DNA of 64,000 bases from an uncultured Prevotellaceae bacterium (lineage in GTDB: Bacteria; Bacteroidota; Bacteroidia; Bacteroidales; Bacteroidaceae). The notes under the pieces are model-generated. The model saw nothing but the letters and a program-made list of their open reading frames with translations, made no database searches and had not been told where the DNA came from. Within the stretch, counting starts at the first letter, position 1, and each line of letters starts with the position of its first letter. The position numbers were made by a program, and so were the translations under genes. Location of the stretch: positions 20,462-84,461 of the forward strand of contig CAMVDV010000008.1 of the NCBI GenBank assembly GCA_947166305.1. The letters run 5' to 3'. Below, piece after piece: positions 20,701 to 29,052 of this stretch.

Positions 20701-22047
20701 TTAAAAAGTTAAAGAGTCTGTCAATCGTTTTTCAGCTTCCTCCGCACGCTCGAAGTGGAAGCCGTCCCAGACGTTCTGCATGAGCGTCTTGATTTCCTCG
20801 GTGCAGAGGTTGCCGATGCTTCCCTCGTGGGTGTGATGCACCTCCTTGCGAGGCGTGAACCGACCGGCTTCGATGTCGAGTCCCACCTTCTTGTAAGCGT
20901 CGCGGAAAGGCATTCCGTCGGCTGCCAGACGGTTTACTTCCTCCACGGAGAACATGAGGTCGTAACGCGGGTCGTCCAGTATGTGTCGGTTCACCTCCAG
21001 CCGGGCGATGATGTAGGTCGCCATCTGAAGGCACTCCCTCAGCTCTCCGAAAGCCGGCAGAAAGACTTCCTTGATGATTTGCAGGTCGCGGAAGTAGCCG
21101 CTCGGAAGGTTGTTCATTATCAAAGTCACCTGCTGAGGCAAGGCTTGCAGCTTGTTGCATTTGGCTCGCGTCAGCTCGAAGACGTCGGGATTCTTCTTGT
21201 GAGGCATGATGCTCGAGCCTGTGGTGCATTCTTTCGGGAGCTTGATGAAACCGAAGTTTTGGCTGTTGAAAAGGCAGGCGTCAAAGGCCAACTTGCTCAC
21301 CGTCCCAGCAATGCCTGCCAGGGCAAAGCTGACGTTTCGCTCGGTCTTGCCACGTCCCATCTGGGCATAGACCACGTTGTAGTCGAGCGAATCGAAGCCC
21401 AAAAGCTCCGTCGTCATGGTTCTGTTCAGCGGGAACGACGAGCCATAGCCGGCAGCGGAACCAAGGGGGTTGCGGTTCGTAATGCGATAGGCGGCCTGCA
21501 ACAGCACGAGGTCGTCCACAAGACTCTCTGCGTAGGCACCCAGCCAAAGACCAAAACTGCTCGGCATTGCCACCTGAAGATGGGTGTAGCCGGGCATCAG
21601 GACGTCCTTGTAGTGCTCGCTTTGCTGCTGAAGCTCCGTGAAGAGATTCCTCACGTCCTCTGCCACGAGCCTGATTTGCTTGCGTATGAAGAGCTTGAGG
21701 TCCACGAGAACTTGGTCGTTTCGGCTGCGTCCGCTATGTATCTTCTTGCCCATGTCGCCCAATCGTCGCGTGAGCATCAGCTCCACTTGCGAGTGTACGT
21801 CCTCGATGCCGTCCTCAATGGTGAACCGTCCCTCCCTGATGTCGGCGAGGATGTTCCGCAGTTCGGCAAGCAACGCCTGCAGTTCGTCCTTCTCGAGGAG
21901 CCCGATGCTTTCGAGCATCTTGATGTGTGCCATCGATCCCGTCACGTCTGCTTCGGCCAGAAACATGTCCATTTCCCGGTCGCGTCCAACGGTGAAGCGG
22001 TCTATCTCCGCCGTCACTTCATATCCTTTGTCCCAAAGCTTTTGCAT
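20701..22047 (-). CDS. argH: Argininosuccinate lyase
   Basis: Fumarase/ASL superfamily signature GSSIMPHKKNPD; HSGRSRNDQVLVDLKLF; MPGYTHLQVAMPSSFGLW. Confidence 0.96.
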   Translation of the reverse strand: MQKLWDKGYEVTAEIDRFTVGRDREMDMFLAEADVTGSMAHIKMLESIGLLEKDELQALLAELRNILADIREGRFTIEDGIEDVHSQVELMLTRRLGDMGKKIHSGRSRNDQVLVDLKLFIRKQIRLVAEDVRNLFTELQQQSEHYKDVLMPGYTHLQVAMPSSFGLWLGAYAESLVDDLVLLQAAYRITNRNPLGSAAGYGSSFPLNRTMTTELLGFDSLDYNVVYAQMGRGKTERNVSFALAGIAGTVSKLAFDACLFNSQNFGFIKLPKECTTGSSIMPHKKNPDVFELTRAKCNKLQALPQQVTLIMNNLPSGYFRDLQIIKEVFLPAFGELRECLQMATYIIARLEVNRHILDDPRYDLMFSVEEVNRLAADGMPFRDAYKKVGLDIEAGRFTPRKEVHHTHEGSIGNLCTEEIKTLMQNVWDGFHFERAEEAEKRLTDSLTF

Positions 22048-22133
22048 TGCAAAAATAAGAAATTAAGATATTAAGAAAATAAGAAAAGCCTGCGTCTCGT
22101 TTTTATTTTCTACATTTCACATTTTCTGAATCT

Positions 22134-22613
22134 CTAATACGGCAGGCTTGCCAGCATTTGTGCCAGCCCGTCCACGCCTTGTTGAAGCTTGCTTCCCACC
22201 ATCTGACGGATGAAGAAGTTGAGGTCGGCCTTGACGGTGAGGCGCATGGCACACTCGTTTTCGTTCTGCGGAAGCAGTTGAATCCACATGTTTGCCGCCA
22301 CGGGCATCCCTTCGGCAGCAAACTTGATGGTCTTGTCCTGCTCGCGTTCGATGATGCGGAGCGTGGCAGTTCCTATCGGAGTATTGCCCGAAACGCTGTC
22401 GCGGTCGAATTGAAGTTCTCGAAGCTTCTCGACAACTTGTTCCAGTTGTTCGGGTTTCACCTTGTCGCCAGCCTGTTGCTTGATGCGTTCCATCGCCTCA
22501 GGATTGTCGAGGCCTTGCTGAATGACGGCCAGATTGTTGAGGTCCGACAGCCGTTCATAGACGCGACCTATGGGGGCGAAAATCTTTTTTACCTCGCTTT
22601 TGTACTCTGACAT
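22134..22613 (-). CDS. SRPBCC family (polyketide cyclase/START-like) protein
   Basis: Short protein with lipid-transfer-like pattern (VYERLSDLNNLAVIQQGL...MRLTVKADLNFFIRQMVGSKLQQGVDGLAQML); next to pyrE. Confidence 0.6.
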   Translation of the reverse strand: MSEYKSEVKKIFAPIGRVYERLSDLNNLAVIQQGLDNPEAMERIKQQAGDKVKPEQLEQVVEKLRELQFDRDSVSGNTPIGTATLRIIEREQDKTIKFAAEGMPVAANMWIQLLPQNENECAMRLTVKADLNFFIRQMVGSKLQQGVDGLAQMLASLPY

Positions 22614-22677
22614 CTTGTTTATTTACGATTTGACGATTTACGATTTATTTACGATTTAGCTATTTTGCTAATCTGTT

Positions 22678-22702
22678 CCCCCTAAAGGGGGGTAGGGGGT
22701 CC
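22678..22702. repeat. C-rich REP-like palindrome (CCCCCTAAAGGGGGGTAGGGGGTCC)
   Basis: Near-identical to 19948-19971. Confidence 0.7.
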
Positions 22703-22736
22703 TTTACGATTTATTTACGATTTGGCTATCTAACAA

Positions 22737-23381
22737 TTATTCCACGGGGGCTGACCAGTTGGCGGGGTCTTTGCGCCATTCGTGGAGCGTAGGAATGTCT
22801 TTTTCCTGGATGTAGCCTGTCTTGAGGGCTTCGCTGACGACGGCTTCGTAGTTCGTGAGCGTGACGAGCTTGACGCCGGCGGCACTGAATGCTTCCTCGG
22901 CCACGGGGAATCCATAGGTGTAGGATGCCACCATGCCGATGACTTCTACACCAGCCTTCCTGAGCGCTTCGACTGCCTTGAGGCTGCTGCCACCCGTGCT
23001 GATGAGGTCTTCCACAACGATTACCTTCATGCCCTCATGCAGTTCACCTTCGATGAGGTTCTCCATGCCGTGGTCCTTTGGTTTGCTTCTGACGTATGCG
23101 AAGGGCAGAGAAAGTGCGTCGGCAACGAGGGCACCTTGGGCGATGGCACCTGTTGCCACGCCTGCCACGCCTTCAGCTTCGGGGAACTGCTCCATGATGA
23201 GGCGCGTGAGTTCTACCTTGACGAAGGTGCGGAGCTCGGGAAAGGAGAGCGTCTTGCGGTTGTCGCAATAGAAAGGACTCTTCCATCCGCTGGCCCAGGT
23301 GAAGGGATTGGTGGGTTGCAACTTGATGGCCTTCACTTCAAGCAGCTTGGCTGCAAAGATTGATTCGACTGAGTTCAACAT
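22737..23381 (-). CDS. pyrE: Orotate phosphoribosyltransferase
   Basis: PRTase motif VIVVEDLISTGGSSLKAVEALR; WASGWKSPFYCDNRKTLSFP. Confidence 0.95.
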   Translation of the reverse strand: MLNSVESIFAAKLLEVKAIKLQPTNPFTWASGWKSPFYCDNRKTLSFPELRTFVKVELTRLIMEQFPEAEGVAGVATGAIAQGALVADALSLPFAYVRSKPKDHGMENLIEGELHEGMKVIVVEDLISTGGSSLKAVEALRKAGVEVIGMVASYTYGFPVAEEAFSAAGVKLVTLTNYEAVVSEALKTGYIQEKDIPTLHEWRKDPANWSAPVE

Positions 23382-23487
23382 ATCTTTATTTACGATTTTA
23401 CGATTTACGATTTACGATTTATTGACGATTGTTCTATTTTATTATTTATAGGCTGTCGGGGGCGATGTCCATTTTTGAAAGCATGGG

Positions 23488-25908
23488 TCAGCTCTTCAGA
23501 AGCTTTTTGCCGTCCTTGATGTAGAGTCCCGACTGCTGCATACTGGCGGTGCGGGTGCCGTCGATGCGGTAGATGATGCTCTGCCGGCGGCTTTCCTTTA
23601 TCCCGTTCACGGCGTCGTCGTCGGGGGCGACAGTCAGAGCGAGGGGTTGCGAAACGGGTTGTCCGTCGATGCAGATGCAGTATTCATGCTCGCCGGCACT
23701 GAGTCCGGTGAGTGTGATGTTGCCTTCTTCCGTGTCGAGCGACATGATGTCCTGCCACTCGCCATCTTGCTTGACGGCAAGCTTGGCGGGGAGTGCGGGA
23801 TGGAGGCCGCCGTAGTGCATGGTGATTTCCTCGCTCGCCTTGTATTCCGACTTGTCCGAACGGAGCTGAGCTGGCGTGCCGATGGCAAAGTACTGACGCT
23901 CGAAAGGCTCCGAATAGCCGTCGGCCATGAAGTAACCGACAAAGTAGATGCCTTCTGGCAAAGGTGCTGTCCAGTTCTTCGTGCCGCTGACGTTGAGCCG
24001 AAGCGACCCGTTCACCTTGGTGTTGTAGAGCCATGTGGGGCACTTCACATCCTTTGGCGTTAGCCCGGCCTGATAGATTCCCACCCAGTCGTTGCTTATC
24101 GCGGGAGTGTTCGTGAGCTTTATCGTGATGGCTTCTCTGACGTTATAGACACGCTTGTTGGGTGTCATGGAGAACGTCGAGGGGTCGTAAGCGCGGCTGG
24201 TGACAAAGAGAGGGATGCGCGGCGAACACTCAGTGTAGCCTCCATCTTGGAACAGAACGGCGAAATACTCCCCGACGGCCGAGACGCTGAGGCTCAGCGT
24301 GCCAGCTGCTACTTCTGTATATTTGTAGGCGGCCGACGTGTCGCTCGTGCCGGGAGTCTTGCCTCTGGCGTAGATGCCGAGCCATGCTTCCTTGCCGACG
24401 GGCATTCCGCTGAAGGTGGCTTCAATGCTTTCGTTCACCCGGTAGAACTGCTTGTCGAGCGAGAGGGACGAGGAGTATTTGGCGACGGTGCTGTCCATCC
24501 AGTCGCTATAGATGGCAGTGCCTTTGCCGCCGAAGCAGTTGCAGGGGCGCACGGCAAAGCGGAAGGCGAAGTCAGCGGGCAGTTCGCTCTCGCCGAAGAC
24601 GCAGACTGTCTCGCCTCCCACATGCTCCTCGCCGAGGTAGCACTTGGGCGGGAAGACACGTTTCGTGGCAGAGACATGGCGCACATCGAGCCAGTCGTAC
24701 TCCACCTGCACCTCATAGTCGAAGGCGCGCACGCCGGAGTTCTTCTTCAGGACAGTCGGGAAGTGCACCGCCACCTGCCGTTGCTCCGTGCCATAGCGGT
24801 CGGTGCCTGTGCCGCCGGTAATGGTCACCTTTGCTCCCGAAGGGAATTGTGGCACCTCGGCTGTCTTGGCACGATTCTCGAAGGAAAGCGGCTGAGTGGC
24901 TGAGATGGGCCAAGGCAGGAACCAAGGCTCGCCGACAAGTTCGTCGTGGACAAACTCTCTTCGCTCGAAAGTGACGGCGTTGTCATAGACGCGCATCACC
25001 ATGCCTTGCCGTCCGTCGCCTGTCCCCATCCTCGGCATCTGCGAAGGCGGACGCGCCGACCAGTCGTCCTGATAGGTGTTTTCACGCGCCGGCATGGGAT
25101 AGAGGTAGCTGAGCGACGACGTACCGATGCTGGTGAAGCCGCCTTGCCAAAGGTCTCTCTCGTCGTCGAGAGGCGAGTGGGAATGTCCGGAGAAAGCAAT
25201 GGCATTGGGATAGCCAGTGAGCAGGCGGGTCACCGTGCCGTCGTCCCTGCCCCAAGCCCAAGCGCAGTTGCAGGTGTCCTTAGGGTGCGGGTGCTGTATG
25301 TAGAAGAACGGACGTCCGTCGGCAGTCAGTTCGGAGTGATGCTCGCGAAGGAAGTTCTCGAGTCCCGAGATGTGGTTCTGGTTCTCCCAGTGCGCGCCGA
25401 CGAAGTGATAACCCTTGATGGTCTTCATCCAGATGGGCTGATAGTCCTCCTTGAAGCACTGTTTCCAAGCCTCGGCGGGACGCTTACCGATGCCTTGCGC
25501 TTGCGCCGTCTCAGCCCCGACACTGCTGATGGTCCCGCCCCAGGAATAGGCCTCCATGTCGTGGTTGCCGTAGATGAAGAGCTGAACCGTCTCTTTTCCA
25601 TCTATGCCTTTGTTGTTCGGAAAGACCTGGAACCAGGCATCCGCCACGACTTGCAGCTGCGGCAGGAGCCCCTGGTCGGCCATGTCGCCGGCAATGATGA
25701 CGCCGTCCACCTTCAGACTTCTAAAGTATTCGAGGGTGTGGATGAACGTCGCGGCCGTGTCGGCTTCACGGAGATGGATGTCGCTCACAATGCCGATGAC
25801 GATGTTGGGACTGCCCAGGGTGGCAATCGTCTCAGCGAGTGCAGGCGTCCCTAAATAGGCAGCTCCGGCAAGTGCGCCCGAGCGCTGAAGAAATTCTCTG
25901 CGATTCAT
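23488..25908 (-). CDS. Tat/secreted calcineurin-like metallophosphoesterase with repeated Ig-like domains
   Basis: MNRREFLQRSGALAGAAYL twin-Arg-like signal; SDIHLRE, GDMADQG, GNHD, SGHSHSPL; C-terminal tail YRIDGTRTASMQQSGLYIKDGKKLLKS. Confidence 0.85.
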   Translation of the reverse strand: MNRREFLQRSGALAGAAYLGTPALAETIATLGSPNIVIGIVSDIHLREADTAATFIHTLEYFRSLKVDGVIIAGDMADQGLLPQLQVVADAWFQVFPNNKGIDGKETVQLFIYGNHDMEAYSWGGTISSVGAETAQAQGIGKRPAEAWKQCFKEDYQPIWMKTIKGYHFVGAHWENQNHISGLENFLREHHSELTADGRPFFYIQHPHPKDTCNCAWAWGRDDGTVTRLLTGYPNAIAFSGHSHSPLDDERDLWQGGFTSIGTSSLSYLYPMPARENTYQDDWSARPPSQMPRMGTGDGRQGMVMRVYDNAVTFERREFVHDELVGEPWFLPWPISATQPLSFENRAKTAEVPQFPSGAKVTITGGTGTDRYGTEQRQVAVHFPTVLKKNSGVRAFDYEVQVEYDWLDVRHVSATKRVFPPKCYLGEEHVGGETVCVFGESELPADFAFRFAVRPCNCFGGKGTAIYSDWMDSTVAKYSSSLSLDKQFYRVNESIEATFSGMPVGKEAWLGIYARGKTPGTSDTSAAYKYTEVAAGTLSLSVSAVGEYFAVLFQDGGYTECSPRIPLFVTSRAYDPSTFSMTPNKRVYNVREAITIKLTNTPAISNDWVGIYQAGLTPKDVKCPTWLYNTKVNGSLRLNVSGTKNWTAPLPEGIYFVGYFMADGYSEPFERQYFAIGTPAQLRSDKSEYKASEEITMHYGGLHPALPAKLAVKQDGEWQDIMSLDTEEGNITLTGLSAGEHEYCICIDGQPVSQPLALTVAPDDDAVNGIKESRRQSIIYRIDGTRTASMQQSGLYIKDGKKLLKS

Positions 25909-25936
25909 ACATTATATAATTATATATATGTGCCTG

Positions 25937-25944
25937 CAAAGATA
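25937..25944 (-). promoter_or_regulatory. Bacteroidota-type -7 box (TATCTTTG) upstream of the metallophosphoesterase
   Basis: tgCAAAGATAcaaag on plus. Confidence 0.6.
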
Positions 25945-26151
25945 CAAAGAAAAATTGAAAAATAAAGCAAAGCACGTCGAAAAGTCGGAGTTCAGAGTTG
26001 AATTATTTACATTAGATTAGTACATTATATATAATATATGTAGACATCTTCAAACATTAAATTAGCACACATGGACTTTTAGCACATTTCATCGTCCAAT
26101 TAAACTACCTTCTCGAAATAATCCTAATCATCTATACATTCGTCAATAACA

Positions 26152-26952
26152 TTAAAGGTATTTATTTCTTGGGTCGTTTGCATGTTTCATTTTCCATTTC
26201 GCTATTTTCTTTCCTAAAATATAGTCGCAAAAACCTTGATATAAAATTAAAATCACTATTGCAGTAGGAGCCATAATAATATAAAAAAGCCATTTTGGTT
26301 CAGATTCATTATAATGAATGTTGAAAAGATAACAAATACCGTCATGAATAAAACCACTTACAAACAACCAAATGATAAACAGCAAAAAGAAAGTTATCGA
26401 ATTAGTTTCACCATCAAGTTCATTCCTTAATTGTTGAGCCTCTTCTTTCAATCTATTTTCTTCTTTCTGCCTTCTCTTATTCTCTTCTTCTTGCCTTCTT
26501 CTTTCCTCTTCTTCCTTCTTTTTTCTTTCCTCTTCTTTTTTAGCCTCTATTTCTTTTTGTTCTTTTTTTTGAAAATATTTTGTTAAATCAGATAGACTAT
26601 TGGGAGAAAAGTTTGCCCTATTATTCTCATCAATCAGGAATGCACAATTATTGGTTCCATCCAAAGTAAGAGTAAGAATGTTATCATCAATGAACGATGG
26701 GTGAAACATCATAACTGCATTTTCACTATTGATAATTACGGTTTTGTTTGCTGCGATGTATTGCCAAGTCCCTCTGATTCCTACACCATTTGTCGTGATA
26801 TACAAGTCGCCATTATCTTGAAAGATATACAAAGACTTTACTCCACTATCATTGAACACCCACCAACTCTTATTACAGAGGGTTGTCCTAATATCGAGAC
26901 TTTCGCTGAACCGTTTGTATCGATTAATGGTATCAAACAAATAGGTTTTCAT
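26152..26952 (-). CDS. Hypothetical membrane protein with charged coiled coil and two TM segments
   Basis: KEQKEIEAKKEEERKKKEEEERRRQEEENKRRQKEENRLKEEAQQL followed by two hydrophobic segments; AT-rich composition. Confidence 0.55.
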   Translation of the reverse strand: MKTYLFDTINRYKRFSESLDIRTTLCNKSWWVFNDSGVKSLYIFQDNGDLYITTNGVGIRGTWQYIAANKTVIINSENAVMMFHPSFIDDNILTLTLDGTNNCAFLIDENNRANFSPNSLSDLTKYFQKKEQKEIEAKKEEERKKKEEEERRRQEEENKRRQKEENRLKEEAQQLRNELDGETNSITFFLLFIIWLFVSGFIHDGICYLFNIHYNESEPKWLFYIIMAPTAIVILILYQGFCDYILGKKIAKWKMKHANDPRNKYL

Positions 26953-26975
26953 AAGAGTATTACTTATTTATGCTG

Positions 26976-27437
26976 TCATTGGTGTAATGACATTGTGTAT
27001 AGTATCGACATACTTAGCAAGTGGAACCATGTAAGGCGTGGGCTTTGGATAAGGAACGTAGAATTCTCCATGAAACGACTATAAGCCGATTCCTTGCCCT
27101 CATTGAGAGTCTTGATGAATACAAAGACATCCTTGCTGACAGTGCGATACATTGTCTCAGGCTCCTTGTTCTTAAAGACGCTCCATCGCAGTTCGTTATA
27201 ACTAACGTCTCTGTCTGTTTCGGGATTATGCCACATACCCTGCTTGAAGGTCGGCTCCTTAACAGCAACACCAAAGGCATTAGCGTTTGCCTCTTTGGTT
27301 CGTTGAGCATCATCAAGCATCTTCATAAAGAACAGATAGGTCATCTGCTCCAATATAGTAATTGAGTTTGTTATGCCTCCAGTCCAAAAGGTGTCCCAAA
27401 TACTATCGATTCGATTTTTAACTTCGCCAGTAATCAT
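26976..27437 (-). pseudogene. Truncated, frameshifted N-terminal fragment of type I restriction-modification methyltransferase HsdM
   Basis: MITGEVKNRIDSIWDTFWTGGITNSITILEQMTYLFFMKMLDDAQ...FMENSTFLIQSPRL then frame change; the alternate frame reads LAKYVDTIHNVITPM, resembling HsdM LAKVVxxIxxIPM; no SAM-binding domain follows. Start moved from 27470 to the internal ATG because a -7 box lies at 27460-27467. Confidence 0.8.
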
Positions 27438-27533
27438 ATCGTCATAGGTCTTTGCTCTGCAAAGGTACAAAGAAATGAAGAATTAAGAGAGAAGAATGAA
27501 GAATTATTTCGTCTTCGCACAAGATGTCGGAAA

Positions 27534-27709
27534 ACTACTCGTTAGTAAACGGCGGTTTATCCATTAGTAAATGACGATTTACTAACAGGTAAATCGCAAA
27601 CTACTCGTGAGCCGCTTGGAAAATGCTCGTGTGGATTCGGTGAAATCCTCGTGTGGATTTGCCCAAAAGCTCGTGTGGATTTTTTCGGCTCGACGTGTGG
27701 TGACGTTTT
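27534..27709. repeat. 22-bp-period repeat array I (8 consecutive 22-mers)
   Basis: 22-mers: ACTACTCGTTAGTAAACGGCGG / TTTATCCATTAGTAAATGACGA / TTTACTAACAGGTAAATCGCAA / ACTACTCGTGAGCCGCTTGGAA / AATGCTCGTGTGGATTCGGTGA / AATCCTCGTGTGGATTTGCCCA / AAAGCTCGTGTGGATTTTTTCG / GCTCGACGTGTGGTGACGTTTT. Confidence 0.9.
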
Positions 27710-28782
27710 CAGCTAAAGGCTTCCACCTCGGCAGAATAGTGTCCGTAGACGTATTCCACCACCATGCGGCCGCTCCGTCCTTGCTCTGCGACGAGGCACG
27801 AAACGAGTCCCATCGTCCAACGCCAATTGACTTCAATGCAGGGACAAATGCCTTCCTGGGCCAACATCATGTCGATGCCCACCGGACCTGAGTAGTCGAA
27901 ACGGCGGAGTCGTTCCGTCCACCACGCCCGTATCTCCTGAAGATATTGCAAAGGAATGTATTGAGCCAGCCATGCCAACTTCTGTCCTTCGGGCGCCACC
28001 CAGTTTCCGAGGTACGCCCCGCGCTCGTTGGTATAAAAAAGAGACAAGCCTCGATACTCTACGCCACCCTTTCCGTCGAGCCAGAACTCCAGGGCAAAGT
28101 CGCAAACCTTGTGCAGAAACTGCTCCACCACAACGCTTCCCTGCGCCTCCAGAATGCGCTTAGTCCATGGCTTCAGACCCTCTCCCAGCCTCTCCCTTGC
28201 AGGGAGAGGAGTAGTTACATCAGTTCCCCCCATGTCTCTTTGGCTATCTGCCCCTCTCCCTACAAGGGAGAGGCTGGGAGAGGGTCCGATTGGTCCAGGG
28301 ACTTTTCTAATACCCCTTCCGCTGCTGCTCCATGGCGATTTCAGCAAAGCCTCGCCAAACGCGTTTGCAGTTTCCTCTGCCTCCTCGATGCTCCGGCAAA
28401 GGACGGAACGGCCCGCGAGATGTCCGTCGAGAGTCAATTCGCTTCGAAGCTCCTGCAAGAGAGATACGGCAGTTTGTCTGTGGGAAAGTTGTCTGATTTG
28501 CTCCAACTCCTTCCGGGAAGGTAAAAGCGACTCCTGAACGCCTGCCTGCTTGAGTTGATGACAAAGTGACGGACTCCATCCCCACGGCAGGATTGTCGTG
28601 TCGTCGGGCAGGTCGAGACGCGCCTCGCCGTCCCAGACGATGTCGTCTTCCTCTGCCCACCACTGCGGAAGCCACCACAGTTCTCGCCGCATCTGCTGTA
28701 TCCTGGCTGGTGGCGTGTAGCCCGGATGCCCGTCGGCAAGGGCCATGTCATTCTCTGGGTTGAAGACGTAGAGGCAACTCAT
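27709..28782 (-). CDS. Conserved Bacteroidales protein, ATP-grasp-like, with in-frame REPIN insertion
   Basis: MSCLYVFNPENDMALADGHPGYTPPARIQQMR; VVVEQFLHKVCDFALEFWLDG, PCIEVNWRWTMGLVS; contains repeat-encoded [40 protein letters not shown]. Confidence 0.65.
   Translation of the reverse strand: MSCLYVFNPENDMALADGHPGYTPPARIQQMRRELWWLPQWWAEEDDIVWDGEARLDLPDDTTILPWGWSPSLCHQLKQAGVQESLLPSRKELEQIRQLSHRQTAVSLLQELRSELTLDGHLAGRSVLCRSIEEAEETANAFGEALLKSPWSSSGRGIRKVPGPIGPSPSLSLVGRGADSQRDMGGTDVTTPLPARERLGEGLKPWTKRILEAQGSVVVEQFLHKVCDFALEFWLDGKGGVEYRGLSLFYTNERGAYLGNWVAPEGQKLAWLAQYIPLQYLQEIRAWWTERLRRFDYSGPVGIDMMLAQEGICPCIEVNWRWTMGLVSCLVAEQGRSGRMVVEYVYGHYSAEVEAFS
28175..28287. mobile_element. REPIN-like element (inverted doublet of a C/T-rich palindrome) inside a coding sequence
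   Basis: AGACCCTCTCCCAGCCTCTCCCTTGCAGGGAGAGG-AGTAGTT...ATCTGCCCC-TCTCCCTACAAGGGAGAGGCTGGGAGAGGGTCC; two inverted arms of about 35 bp and a central spacer. Confidence 0.8.
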
Positions 28783-28834
28783 GGGAAGGTTGAATGTGAT
28801 AATGTGAAAATGTGAAAATATGAAAATGTGAAAG

Positions 28835-29014
28835 TTATGAGCGGAGGATGTCGAGCATCTTGCGGTCGAGGCGGTGACAGAGGTTGAACCCGCGCCATCG
28901 CGTGCTGTCGGGCATACTGCGCCTTGCCATCAGCTGGCCGCTTTTAGCGAGTGGCAGGCACAGCAGACCCGCGCCGGTCAGAGCGGCAGAACGTAAGAAG
29001 TCGCGTCGCTGCAT
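28835..29014 (-). pseudogene. Remnant of a Tat-exported glycoside hydrolase (GH5/cellulase-like N-terminus)
   Basis: Not in the ORF track: MQRRDFLRSAALTGAGLLCLPLAKSGQLMARRSMPDSTRWRGFNLCHRLDRKMLDILRS*; twin-Arg signal plus RWRGFNL start motif, then stop. Confidence 0.5.
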
Positions 29015-29052
29015 GGCATGAATGGTCGTTTCTTATATATATAATTGTATGT

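Noticed and set aside
20755-22074. 439-aa plus-strand ORF opposite argH
   Set aside because: Antisense shadow of a highly conserved enzyme.
26976-27470. Functional type I restriction-modification system
   Set aside because: Only an N-terminal HsdM fragment with a frame change; no hsdS or hsdR in the window.
27534-27709. Possible CRISPR array
   Set aside because: No constant repeat with unique spacers; units are continuous 22-mers, far shorter than a CRISPR repeat-spacer period, and no cas genes are present in the window.
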